A DNA stretch of 33,077 bases from Acidiferrobacteraceae bacterium. GTDB taxonomy: Bacteria > Pseudomonadota > Gammaproteobacteria > Arenicellales > UBA868. The stretch covers positions 1-33,077 of the forward strand of contig PBOB01000017.1 of the NCBI GenBank assembly GCA_002724185.1. Reading direction: 5' to 3'. The notes beneath the pieces are model-generated. The model worked only from the letters and a program-made list of their open reading frames with translations, made no database searches and was not told the origin of the DNA. Position numbers and translations under genes: made by a program. Below, one piece after another: positions 25,291 through 32,903 of the stretch; within the stretch, counting starts at the first letter, position 1, and each line of letters starts with the position of its first letter.

Positions 25291-26016
25291 TTAATTAAGC
25301 TTTAATGCGGCTTCAAACGTCGCCTGATTTGCGGTAGCCTGCAGTGCAGTTTCTTCTTCATTGAAAGTGTCGAGCCAGGTACGGCCACGAAGTAGCTCGT
25401 CCCATACAAAGAGCATTGAGGCAGCACGCATTTTGAAGTACTGCGCTACTGAAAACACTGCGGAGGTCTCCATGTCGACCGCAAGGTACCCCTCTTTGTT
25501 CCATCTTTTAATTGTTTCCAGATCTTGCTGAAATAATGCGGATGTAGTCAGGTGACTGCCCGTATGTGTTGTAATGCCCTTGTTCATAATTTCAGTTCTT
25601 GCTTTGCCTGTAAGCGCTAGGTCTGGGATCGATTGCCTATGTTGGCCGTAATACTCAGAAGCCCCTTCACCGATATGCGCTAGGTCTGGTATCACAATAT
25701 CGCCGGTTTTGATATGTTTCTGCAGGGCGCCGCATGATCCTATCTGAACAACAATCGGAGTTCCCATTATTCCGCATATGTGAACAGGTTCAATTGCACG
25801 CGGTGCGCCATACGCACAACAAAACATTATGCGACGATTCTGGTAAGTCCCCGTATACATATCAGGCAATTTCGTCTCACGAACATTTGTGAGGTATGCT
25901 AACCGCTGTTCAACTGCCTTTTTATGCCACCAAGTTCCCTCTAGAATCAAAAGATCAGGAATTTCGTGTTGCGTTAGGCCGGCAAGTTCAAGCCACTCAT
26001 TACAAGTTAACTGCAT
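25291..26016 (-). CDS. Nucleoside phosphorylase family protein (PNP/UDP phosphorylase)
   Basis: The protein has 241 residues from the ATG at 26016. A longer frame opens at TTG 26040, but AAGGA sits within it, eight bases before the ATG. Family features are FCCAYGAPRA (phosphate loop region), VQIGSCGALQ, TGDIVIPD and the ribose-contacting glutamate segment LAVDMETSAVF, followed by FVWDEL, where the purine-contacting Asp is expected. It would cleave a nucleoside with phosphate, giving a free base and ribose-1-phosphate; uridine-, purine- or methylthioadenosine-type substrates are possible. It heads the operon with the rhodanese. If the substrate were methylthioadenosine, the sulfur enzyme next door would fit a salvage route, but nothing here decides this. 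Confidence 0.85.
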   Translation of the reverse strand: MQLTCNEWLELAGLTQHEIPDLLILEGTWWHKKAVEQRLAYLTNVRETKLPDMYTGTYQNRRIMFCCAYGAPRAIEPVHICGIMGTPIVVQIGSCGALQKHIKTGDIVIPDLAHIGEGASEYYGQHRQSIPDLALTGKARTEIMNKGITTHTGSHLTTSALFQQDLETIKRWNKEGYLAVDMETSAVFSVAQYFKMRAASMLFVWDELLRGRTWLDTFNEEETALQATANQATFEAALKLN

Positions 26017-26143
26017 TTCGAGATTCCTTACAGGGGCCAATAGACGTCTTTATATTAACCGATCAACAGTTCTAGCCCAAAACTCTTGGTATACATGATG
26101 GCTGACAATCTCTATAAATACTGAATACAGATGCGTGTCGGAC

Positions 26144-26218
26144 ATATTCTTATCCGAATATCAAGTGTATATTTAGACGATAACTATAGAGTGCAGTTTT
26201 AACATATTATCGGAATAT
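26144..26218 (+). promoter_or_regulatory. Two similar inverted-repeat motifs upstream of the acyl-CoA synthetase
   Basis: Site 1 (26144-26161) is ATATTC-6-GAATAT; site 2 (26204-26218) is ATATT-5-AATAT. They share the 12-base block TTATCCGAATAT / TTATCGGAATAT (26150-26161 and 26207-26218), differing at one base, with starts 57 bases apart. Site 2 ends 30 bases before the GTG. This looks like a paired operator for a dimeric regulator. Confidence 0.45.
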
Positions 26219-26248
26219 TGCCACCCAACCAATAATTTAGGAGGTTAT

Positions 26249-27967
26249 GTGCAAAACAATTTGGGAAAACATTCTAGAGTTACTATCGCGGGAGATGAGA
26301 TTAATTTAGACCGTCTCCGCGAGGTTACTGGCGACAAGCCAACCTATGAAATGCTTATGAAACATTTCCATATTCCTCCACAGAAGTATTTTAATATGGC
26401 TACGGATACTGTTGATAAGAATGCCGGTGGCAGCGCTTCAGACAGAATTGCACTAATTTGTGATAGAGATGATAGAAGTCAAGTCACCTATAGTTATCAA
26501 GATTTGGCTGCACTGTCTAACAATCTAGCTAGTTTCCTGCAAAAGAAGGGAGTTGGGAAGGGTGATGTTGTTGCTTGTTTTGCAGGGCAAGGTATCGAGT
26601 CGGCAATGGCGCATCTCGCGGCATATAAGATAGGTGCGATTGTCGCTCCACTATCACAGCTCTATGGACCCGAAGCTGTCCGTCACGTTCTTCAAGACTG
26701 TAATCCTCGAGTTATCGTTACAGAACAACTTTTATGGGAAAGAATAGCTACTACCGTAGAAGACATTGGCATTGAGTTAGCAATTATTTCTGACAATAAA
26801 GAGATCACAAAGAATCGTCTTGATTTTCAGAGCATCCTAGATATACCGGCATCAAGAGATTTTGTGAGCGCTAAGACCTCGGTTAATGACCCAGCACTTT
26901 TGCTTTATACATCTGGCTCGACAGGTATGCCAAAAGGAATATTGCATCGACAAGGTCTGCTGAGAGGATACCTTTCGTCGGTATCACTTTTTTACGAGAT
27001 GCATATGAATGAGGAAGGACAGCGGTTATGGACAATTTCAGATTGGTCGTGGGTTGCTGGTATATTCAATGTTATGTTGACAGGTTGGTATTTTGGCCAT
27101 GCCGTAGTGGCTGGGGATCAAAAATTCACGCCAAGCTGGACTTTTTCATTTTTGGAAAAGCATTCCATATCACATTGTTTTCTGACGCCAACAGCATTGA
27201 AGAGGCTAGCTGAGACCAAGGATCCGAGAGGCGCCTGGCCTGGGATCGCATTACGAGCAATTGGGACAGGAGGCGAGCCTTTACCTGCTGCAGTGCTTGA
27301 ATGGGGGCAGAGAGAGCTGGGTGCGCCTATCAATGAATTTTACGGGTTGACAGAGGTGAATCATTTAATTGGAAATTGTTCACGATTGTGGTCGATAAAG
27401 CCGGGCTCCATGGGTCGAGCTTATCCAGGGCATACAATCACAGTTCTCGATGAAAATAGAGTTCCTGTGAAGGATGGTGTTGTAGGAGAAATTGCTGCAA
27501 GACAGGACGATCCAACATTATTCATTGAGTATTGGCAAAACGAATCTCGGACGAGAGCTATACAGCACGGAGAGTGGATTCTTACAGGTGATTATGGCTA
27601 CCGCGATGAGGACGGGTATTTTTGGTATAAAGGACGAGAAGATGATCTAATTAAGAGCGCTGGATATCGAATTGGTCCCGCTGAGATAGAAGACGCGCTG
27701 GTAAGTCATCCTGAAGTAGTTGAGGCAGCTGTAATTGGTGTACCAGACGAAGATCGTGGACATGCTATTAAAGCGTTTGTGTCACTCTCCAACCCAGAGA
27801 ATGCTTCGGACCAGTTGGTGACTGAGTTACAGAACCACGTAAAGACCACTCTTGCATACTTCAAATATCCACGAATAGTCGAATTTGTTAATCAATTTCC
27901 ACTTACGAGCACAGGAAAAATCAATCGCAAAGAGCTACGACGGCAAGAAAATGCTCAGTGGAATTAA
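26249..27967 (+). CDS. AMP-dependent acyl-CoA synthetase
   Basis: This 572-residue adenylate-forming ligase has the P-loop LLYTSGSTGMPKGILH (about residues 217-232), A5 NEFYGLTEVNHL, A7 LTGDYGYRDEDGY, A8 YKGREDDLIKSAGYRIGPAEIE and the catalytic lysine in LTSTGKINRKELR near the end. It activates a carboxylate with ATP and joins it to CoA. The pattern is nearest to acetyl- and medium-chain acyl-CoA synthetases; the chain is shorter than the 650-residue Acs and lacks its long N-terminus. The start is GTG with AGGAGG four bases before it. A second ATG two bases earlier is out of frame and closes after 20 codons. It converges with the GntR gene. Its substrate may connect with the corrinoid methyltransferase module downstream, but this is conjecture. 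Confidence 0.92.
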   Translation: MQNNLGKHSRVTIAGDEINLDRLREVTGDKPTYEMLMKHFHIPPQKYFNMATDTVDKNAGGSASDRIALICDRDDRSQVTYSYQDLAALSNNLASFLQKKGVGKGDVVACFAGQGIESAMAHLAAYKIGAIVAPLSQLYGPEAVRHVLQDCNPRVIVTEQLLWERIATTVEDIGIELAIISDNKEITKNRLDFQSILDIPASRDFVSAKTSVNDPALLLYTSGSTGMPKGILHRQGLLRGYLSSVSLFYEMHMNEEGQRLWTISDWSWVAGIFNVMLTGWYFGHAVVAGDQKFTPSWTFSFLEKHSISHCFLTPTALKRLAETKDPRGAWPGIALRAIGTGGEPLPAAVLEWGQRELGAPINEFYGLTEVNHLIGNCSRLWSIKPGSMGRAYPGHTITVLDENRVPVKDGVVGEIAARQDDPTLFIEYWQNESRTRAIQHGEWILTGDYGYRDEDGYFWYKGREDDLIKSAGYRIGPAEIEDALVSHPEVVEAAVIGVPDEDRGHAIKAFVSLSNPENASDQLVTELQNHVKTTLAYFKYPRIVEFVNQFPLTSTGKINRKELRRQENAQWN

Positions 27968-28030
27968 CAGCAGGAGTTTTAGTGAAGAACTATGTCCGTT
28001 ATCAACGATGCAAACGACGTGGAGCGCGGT

Positions 28031-28702
28031 TTAGAGCAACTCAATTAGCTCCTTATGTCGCTTTGAAATATAGCTTGTGATCGCTCTTTCTGCATCATCT
28101 GCGGACCGATTTCGAATCGCAGCTACAACGCAGGTGGTCATTTTATCATGGGCGCCAGTAGATGACTCTAAGTTATTTGATTCGCGGGAAATAAAAAACC
28201 AAAGTCGCAAATGGAGATTAAATATTTCCGATACAGCTGACTGGAGGTAGCGATTTCCAGACGCCTGCGCGAGTGCATTGTGAAAATCACGATCACATGC
28301 TATGTATTCATCAAGCTCCTTATCATCTGTTGAGTTTGTGAGCCTGTCATTCAATATCTCTAAGTGCTTGATGTCGGTTGCAGTCGCACGGATAGCTGCT
28401 AATCGTGCTGTTTGACCCTCTATTAGAGACCGAAACTCATATATGCTGCGTACGCTATTCGCACTAATTTCAGCAACAAACATGCCTCTGTTTGGCAGGT
28501 GATTTACTAGACCTTCGGTTGCAAGCCTCTGTAGGGATTCGCGTATCGGTGTGCGCCCAATTGAAAGTAACTCCATTAGTTCTTTTTCGAGGAGGGGTGC
28601 ACCGGGGGCAAGTTCTAGACGAATAATTCTACGCAGTAGCAGGTTGTATGCCTGATCTGACAAGGGGATTCGTACGGTCGTGGTTGCGTTATTGCTTGCC
28701 AT
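28031..28702 (-). CDS. GntR-family transcriptional regulator, FCD (FadR) subfamily
   Basis: This 223-residue protein has an N-terminal winged helix with QAYNLLLRRIIRLELAPGAPLLEKELMELLSIGRTPIRESLQRLATEGLV, the GntR DNA-binding pattern, then an FCD ligand-binding domain. The FCD metal residues are visible: DRDFHNALAQASGN (Asp and His), a His in TGAHDKM, and one in ISKRHKEL near the end. FCD regulators bind carboxylic acids or related metabolites through a metal. The gene is the last of the minus-strand set that includes the corrinoid methyltransferase proteins, 57 bases after the CobW gene, so it probably controls that set. A sequence with the GntR/FCD operator pattern occurs upstream of the UroD-type gene. 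Confidence 0.9.
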   Translation of the reverse strand: MASNNATTTVRIPLSDQAYNLLLRRIIRLELAPGAPLLEKELMELLSIGRTPIRESLQRLATEGLVNHLPNRGMFVAEISANSVRSIYEFRSLIEGQTARLAAIRATATDIKHLEILNDRLTNSTDDKELDEYIACDRDFHNALAQASGNRYLQSAVSEIFNLHLRLWFFISRESNNLESSTGAHDKMTTCVVAAIRNRSADDAERAITSYISKRHKELIELL

Positions 28703-28759
28703 GGGGCTGGAAGGGTTGAGACGACCCCTTACTAATATATGAAGTCGACTTAGCTAGTT

Positions 28760-29689
28760 TCATAAGTCAGTCAATTTCAAGCGTTCATAGCCTGTTGTCA
28801 GTTCAGAATGAAGAAGATTTTGCCCAATAAATATCATTTGATTTTTGTTTGTTGCAGTGCTAGGTTCAATTTCAAGTTGACCAAATGAGTAGTGCAATAT
28901 GGATTGTACACCGTCTACTATCGCAAACCCTTTCGCTCGATAGACTTGGCATGGCAGATTCGTGAACCAATCAATAATCTGAGAGCGAGAGATGTTTTGG
29001 CTATTTGAAGCAACAAGAGAGTCCATCTTGTTGTGCATATGATCATGTTCATGGATAGTGCCACGTTTTAAGCCCTTAATACGAGCGACGAAATCAGTTT
29101 CTTTACGTGAACTTGACTCGAATAGATCAGCCAAACTGACGTCACAATGGCTCGAATAAAGAAAGTCAGCATAAGGGTTAAGTTCACGCACTAGCTTCCC
29201 TTGGATTAATGCCTCATCAGACTCCATGAGATCGACTTTATTTAGAAGGATAACATCAGCATTTTTAACCTGATCAGTGTAGAAATCACCTAGTGCATCT
29301 CTTAGTTTTTCGAAATGTGGTAGGTTGATAACAGTTACAATAGGGCCTATCGTCACCGTTGTAGTTAGAGCAGGATCGATTAGCGCCTTCAGTGTGTCAA
29401 CCGGCTCCGCAACTCCACTACTTTCAATAAAAAGTGTTTTTACATGTCCACTAGCGTTGATCTCAGCAATTGCATCAACCATGGGGCCTTTCAGATTACA
29501 GCATAGACAACCAGAGTTTAGCTGAACAATGTCAACACTGTTTCCTTTGAGTAATAGGCCATCAATACCTACATCACCAAACTCGTTGACAATTACAGCA
29601 ACATTGTCGTTAGCTTGGTCAGCTACTAATCGCTTAACGAGAGTTGTTTTTCCAGAACCCAGAAAACCAAAAACTAGATTGATATTCAT
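28760..29689 (-). CDS. CobW/COG0523 G3E-family GTPase (metallochaperone)
   Basis: This 309-residue protein has the P-loop GFLGSGKTT (8-16), Mg2+ segment VIVNEFGDVG, the metal-binding GCLCCNL (Cys61, Cys63, Cys64), LFIESSGVAEP, LLNKVDL (NKxD at 150-153), a histidine-rich HEHDHMH (213-219), and a C-terminal CobW_C domain. This family uses GTP to deliver a metal, such as Zn, Co or Fe, to a client protein. It lies 80 bases after the corrinoid protein gene in the same direction. It may supply zinc to the UroD-type methyltransferase or cobalt to the corrinoid protein. It does not look like cobaltochelatase. No ribosome site is obvious at the ATG, so translation may depend on the upstream gene. Confidence 0.9.
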   Translation of the reverse strand: MNINLVFGFLGSGKTTLVKRLVADQANDNVAVIVNEFGDVGIDGLLLKGNSVDIVQLNSGCLCCNLKGPMVDAIAEINASGHVKTLFIESSGVAEPVDTLKALIDPALTTTVTIGPIVTVINLPHFEKLRDALGDFYTDQVKNADVILLNKVDLMESDEALIQGKLVRELNPYADFLYSSHCDVSLADLFESSSRKETDFVARIKGLKRGTIHEHDHMHNKMDSLVASNSQNISRSQIIDWFTNLPCQVYRAKGFAIVDGVQSILHYSFGQLEIEPSTATNKNQMIFIGQNLLHSELTTGYERLKLTDL

Positions 29690-29769
29690 TAGTTGTAGGC
29701 TTGCGGGGGTTCAGAACAGCGGAATACCATTTAAGTGGCACTTATTTATCAGTAATCAGTCTTAAGAGG

Positions 29770-30507
29770 CTAATTCCAAGCTGTCCTGGGCTCCTTCATC
29801 TTTTCTAGCGCGAGCTTTACTGCTTGCACGGCATCACGTCCCCAACCATCAGCGCCACATTCATCAGCCCAGTCTTGGGTTGTTGGAGCACCGCCAATGA
29901 GTATTTTAACTTTATCGCGATGACCTGCTTTCTCAAATTCGTCAATAGTTACCTTTTGATAGTAGACGGTTGTAGAAAGGAGGGCAGAGAATCCAACTAA
30001 ATCTGCTTTCTCTTTTTCTGCCGTCTCAATGAATTTGTCAGGGTGTATATCCGTGCCAAGGTTTATAACATTGAAGCCAGCATTTTCTAACATGATCGTC
30101 ACAATAGACTGGCCAATGTCATGCATATCACCTAGAACTGTTCCCATTACGAAGGTCCCAACTGGCTTCTCCGCCATTGCTGCTAAGAGCGGACGTATAA
30201 GGGCTAAGCCTGCCTTCATAGCTCGGGCAGTAATAAGCATCTCTGGGATAAATATAACTTGCGCACTAAAACGGTCACCCTGCAAGTTAAAGCCTGGGAA
30301 CAAACCATCATCGAGGATCACTCGAGGATCAATTTCTGCATCAATCGCTTTGCGAACAAACTCATCGGTGTAAATATGGTTACCAACTTCTACGGCTTCC
30401 CATAAACTTTGCCATTCCCAGCCCTCAGGCACACGTTGCTGCCAGTCAACTGGCTCAATCAAGACTGGGTTACCGTTTGTGGGTGCAATAAATTCTGCGT
30501 TAGACAT
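29770..30507 (-). CDS. Corrinoid (cobalamin-binding) methyltransferase protein, MtbC/MttC-like
   Basis: This 245-residue protein has a helical cap with FIPEMLITARAMKAGLALIRP followed by a Rossmann B12 domain. Cobalamin motifs are D127-x-H129-x-x-G132 in GDMHDIG (lower-axial His), FSALLSTT and IGGAPTT. In this fold the histidine replaces dimethylbenzimidazole as ligand of the cobalt. The N-terminus has about 35 residues more than the usual 210-residue MtbC-like proteins (MSNAEFIAP...WEWQ), which may dock to a partner. AGGAG is seven bases before the ATG. It starts 46 bases after the UroD-type gene. It would carry a methyl group on Co(I/III) from the first methyltransferase to the folate methyltransferase at 31846-32823. 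Confidence 0.92.
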   Translation of the reverse strand: MSNAEFIAPTNGNPVLIEPVDWQQRVPEGWEWQSLWEAVEVGNHIYTDEFVRKAIDAEIDPRVILDDGLFPGFNLQGDRFSAQVIFIPEMLITARAMKAGLALIRPLLAAMAEKPVGTFVMGTVLGDMHDIGQSIVTIMLENAGFNVINLGTDIHPDKFIETAEKEKADLVGFSALLSTTVYYQKVTIDEFEKAGHRDKVKILIGGAPTTQDWADECGADGWGRDAVQAVKLALEKMKEPRTAWN

Positions 30508-30553
30508 CTATTATCTCCTCTCCGGGGTGTAGCGTCGACGGGGTTGTTGCAAA

Positions 30554-31723
30554 CTAATTTAATGGATATTTTCCGTACACTCCAAATTCCCTTTGCGCTT
30601 CGATCATTGTGTAGATATTTTGAACTGGAACATCAGCTAAGATGTAGTGAGCTGGTGAAAATATGTATCCACCGCCGGTACCAAGGTTTTTTATCACATC
30701 ATGAACACCTTTCCGAACGTCTTCAACTTGCCCGCGTGGGAGGAGCCTCTGGACACACAGCCCGCCAATTAAAGAGATATCGCTTCCATATTTCTTCTTT
30801 ATGCCAACTTGGTCAAGATTGCCACCAGTAGGCTGCATTAGCCCCGAGAGGTCAACGCCAAGCTCAATTTCGTCACCAATTATGGGGGAATAATCACCAC
30901 ATGAATGGAGCTTTATATAGAGATCAGAATTTTCTTTCCTAAATTCAGTAAACATGTGCTTAAAGCGAGGTTTAGCTAATTCACGCCACTGCTCGGGTGA
31001 TAGCATCATTGATTGCTGAGCTCCAACATCATCACCAACTCGGATCATATCCACCCCAAGACGGATAGCGTTTTTGCCAACTTCAGTGTAATAGTCAGTC
31101 AATCCATCCAAAACGCCGTGTATGAGCTCCGGTTGATCGAATAACATTAGAAAGAAGTTTTGTGTGCCAACTAAATGCGCGTAAGCAGCTTCAATAAGAG
31201 TTGAAGAGAGATCAACGATAATGAAATAATCCTGTTGATATTTGGCGCATAGATCTTTAATTGGTTCAAGCAGCTCTGGATCATTAGGATCTGGCCACTT
31301 ATAGTTTTTTAGATCTTCCATTGATGTTATAGGATGAAAGTTTGGGAAATTCTCAGGGACTACTTTCGCTGGACCCCAGAAATCTTGAGTACCGCGAAAT
31401 TCCTCTTCTTCATCCTCTGTACGCCCTTGTAATCCACTTTTTCCGTAGCCGACATGAAAATGATTTGACCAGGTTTCGCCTATAGGTATCGGCCGATGTG
31501 AGAATTGTGCGTTGATGCCAATCTGATAAATGATTGCGTCGTTACCTAAGCGTAGTTCTAGTTCAGGGTTATGCTTGACGCCGGTACTTGCATCGTCGAT
31601 GCCATAGATACGCGCAAGTTTTTGTTTCGCCTCACTCTTCATACGGTATAGCACCGGTACTCGATCGACGGGTTCCCGGCGTACTGCCCGCTCAAAGCGC
31701 TCTCTGGGTAGCAATTCTTTCAT
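30554..31723 (-). CDS. UroD-family corrinoid methyltransferase (demethylating component, MtaA/MtbA/CmuA-like)
   Basis: This 389-residue protein has the uroporphyrinogen decarboxylase fold. It is not a haem enzyme: it keeps the methyltransferase zinc motif H273-x-C275 in KLHSCGDY, and has IGGLCVQ with Cys323 and SPAHYIL with His359 as candidates for the third ligand. Further landmarks are RVPVLYRM near the N-terminus, MIRVGDDVGAQQSMMLSP and KLHSCG. Zinc-dependent members (MtaA, MtbA, CmuA) move a methyl group between a corrinoid and a thiol or other methyl carrier. With a separate corrinoid protein and a folate methyltransferase next door, this is most likely the substrate-side demethylase. 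AGGA lies seven bases before the ATG. Substrate unknown. Confidence 0.88.
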   Translation of the reverse strand: MKELLPRERFERAVRREPVDRVPVLYRMKSEAKQKLARIYGIDDASTGVKHNPELELRLGNDAIIYQIGINAQFSHRPIPIGETWSNHFHVGYGKSGLQGRTEDEEEEFRGTQDFWGPAKVVPENFPNFHPITSMEDLKNYKWPDPNDPELLEPIKDLCAKYQQDYFIIVDLSSTLIEAAYAHLVGTQNFFLMLFDQPELIHGVLDGLTDYYTEVGKNAIRLGVDMIRVGDDVGAQQSMMLSPEQWRELAKPRFKHMFTEFRKENSDLYIKLHSCGDYSPIIGDEIELGVDLSGLMQPTGGNLDQVGIKKKYGSDISLIGGLCVQRLLPRGQVEDVRKGVHDVIKNLGTGGGYIFSPAHYILADVPVQNIYTMIEAQREFGVYGKYPLN

Positions 31724-31751
31724 AGTTAGATCCTGGCAATAATTCGATAGA

Positions 31752-31788
31752 ATATTTGTTATATATCACAAATATATTTGTCGTACAA
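31752..31788 (-). promoter_or_regulatory. Candidate GntR/FCD operator upstream of the UroD-type gene
   Basis: TTGTCGTACAA (31778-31788) fits the TNGTNNNACNA pattern of FCD-type GntR regulators exactly. Next to it is an inverted repeat with arms ATATTTGT (31752-31759) and ACAAATAT (31768-31775). Both lie 28-65 bases upstream of the UroD-type ATG, in a 122-base gap that would also hold an internal promoter. Confidence 0.5.
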
Positions 31789-31845
31789 CCAGCTATGCCA
31801 ACTAAATAGCCGAGAACTACTATTTTTGTTTCTACGTTATCTCAG

Positions 31846-32823
31846 CTACTTCTGTCCCCGACAATACTTGAGGAACTGAATTGAAAACTCATCTTTAGCT
31901 GTGAGAGCATCGGCTGCATGGCGGAAATCTTCAAAAATAGCTGGTGGATTCATGACTGGATCAACCATTAGAGAATCGCAGCCTGCCAATACTGAAAGAG
32001 TGACAAATGTGTGATTTACAAGCTTTCTACGAGGCAGTCCAAAGGATACGTTGCTATGCCCACCAAAAATATGAACCTCCGGAAACCTGCTTCTAAGTTC
32101 ACGCACAGCATCTAGATAATGATTACCGAATTCCGGGCCGGCTCCAATTGGAAAGACAAGAGGATCAAGAAACCGGTCCTCCATCGCAATTCCACCTGCG
32201 TCCATCTGATTCATACATAACTCAAGATTCGCAACTCGCTCTTCACCATCCTTTGGCATGCCAGCATTTCCGCTAGCGTTAGCAAATAATATGGCATTTC
32301 GCTCTTTTGCCATATCAACTAGAACTTGACGACCATCCTCTTGATTAAAGGAATTAATTGCCGGTCGACTCTTTGCTGGATCGTGCGCTTCTAATCCTGC
32401 TCGTATCGTATCGGAGTCAGAAGAGTCGATTGATACCACACTGTCAGTGATTTCCTGAGCAGTTCGCACTAGCCATCGAATCCATTCGTAGCGCTCTTCA
32501 GGATAGACCGACATCTCATCAACGCATAAGTCAATAATATGCGCTCCCGCCGACTCCTGCGATCTGATAATCCAGCGAATGTAGTCCATATCTTTTGTTC
32601 GCAGGGCATGGGCAATATGAGGCACAAGAAATGTTTTCTGTTCATTTGGATCTTCGGGAAAAATACTGGTGCAGTCGAGTAGCTTTTTCGTGCCGTCAAG
32701 ATCAGTGTACGCAACACCAAATTTTCCATCTTCATGAAATATTTTTGGGCTCGTTACTTTGATTTTCCTCGTGGCATTAAAGTTTTCTCCGATTATGATG
32801 AGACGGTTATTTGGTAACGACAT
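31846..32823 (-). CDS. Methyltetrahydrofolate:corrinoid methyltransferase (pterin-binding, MeTr-like)
   Basis: This 325-residue TIM barrel of the dihydropteroate synthase-like pterin-binding family has IGENFN (11-16), GAHIIDLCVDE with Asp98, VSIDSSD with Asp133, INSFN with Asn157, the DPLVFPIG strand with Asp220, and GGHSNVSFGLPRR with Asn258. These match the pterin-site residues of the acetogen MeTr and the folate domain of MetH. It would pass the methyl group from the corrinoid protein to tetrahydrofolate, or back. It is longer than the about 262 residues of acetogen MeTr because of an extra 50 residues at about 20-75. AGGAG lies seven bases before the ATG. It precedes the UroD-type gene by 122 bases and follows the MetH-reactivation-like gene. 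Confidence 0.92.
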   Translation of the reverse strand: MSLPNNRLIIIGENFNATRKIKVTSPKIFHEDGKFGVAYTDLDGTKKLLDCTSIFPEDPNEQKTFLVPHIAHALRTKDMDYIRWIIRSQESAGAHIIDLCVDEMSVYPEERYEWIRWLVRTAQEITDSVVSIDSSDSDTIRAGLEAHDPAKSRPAINSFNQEDGRQVLVDMAKERNAILFANASGNAGMPKDGEERVANLELCMNQMDAGGIAMEDRFLDPLVFPIGAGPEFGNHYLDAVRELRSRFPEVHIFGGHSNVSFGLPRRKLVNHTFVTLSVLAGCDSLMVDPVMNPPAIFEDFRHAADALTAKDEFSIQFLKYCRGQK

Positions 32824-32903
32824 TTGGTTTCTCCTGCGTCAACATTATGGTGAGTAATCTACTTAGATATTAGGAGTTAAAATTTGCTTAATACTACACA
32901 CTA

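Noticed and set aside
26247-26309. Alternative ATG start for the acyl-CoA synthetase two bases before the GTG
   Set aside because: It is in another frame, closes at a TAG after 20 codons and is only two bases from AGGAGG.
28760-29689. Cobaltochelatase subunit for cobalamin synthesis
   Set aside because: The protein is a G3E GTPase with a CxCC motif, not a chelatase, and no cob genes are nearby.
30554-31723. Haem biosynthesis uroporphyrinogen decarboxylase (HemE)
   Set aside because: The zinc motif H-x-C, the length, and the corrinoid and folate methyltransferase neighbours all point to a methyltransferase.
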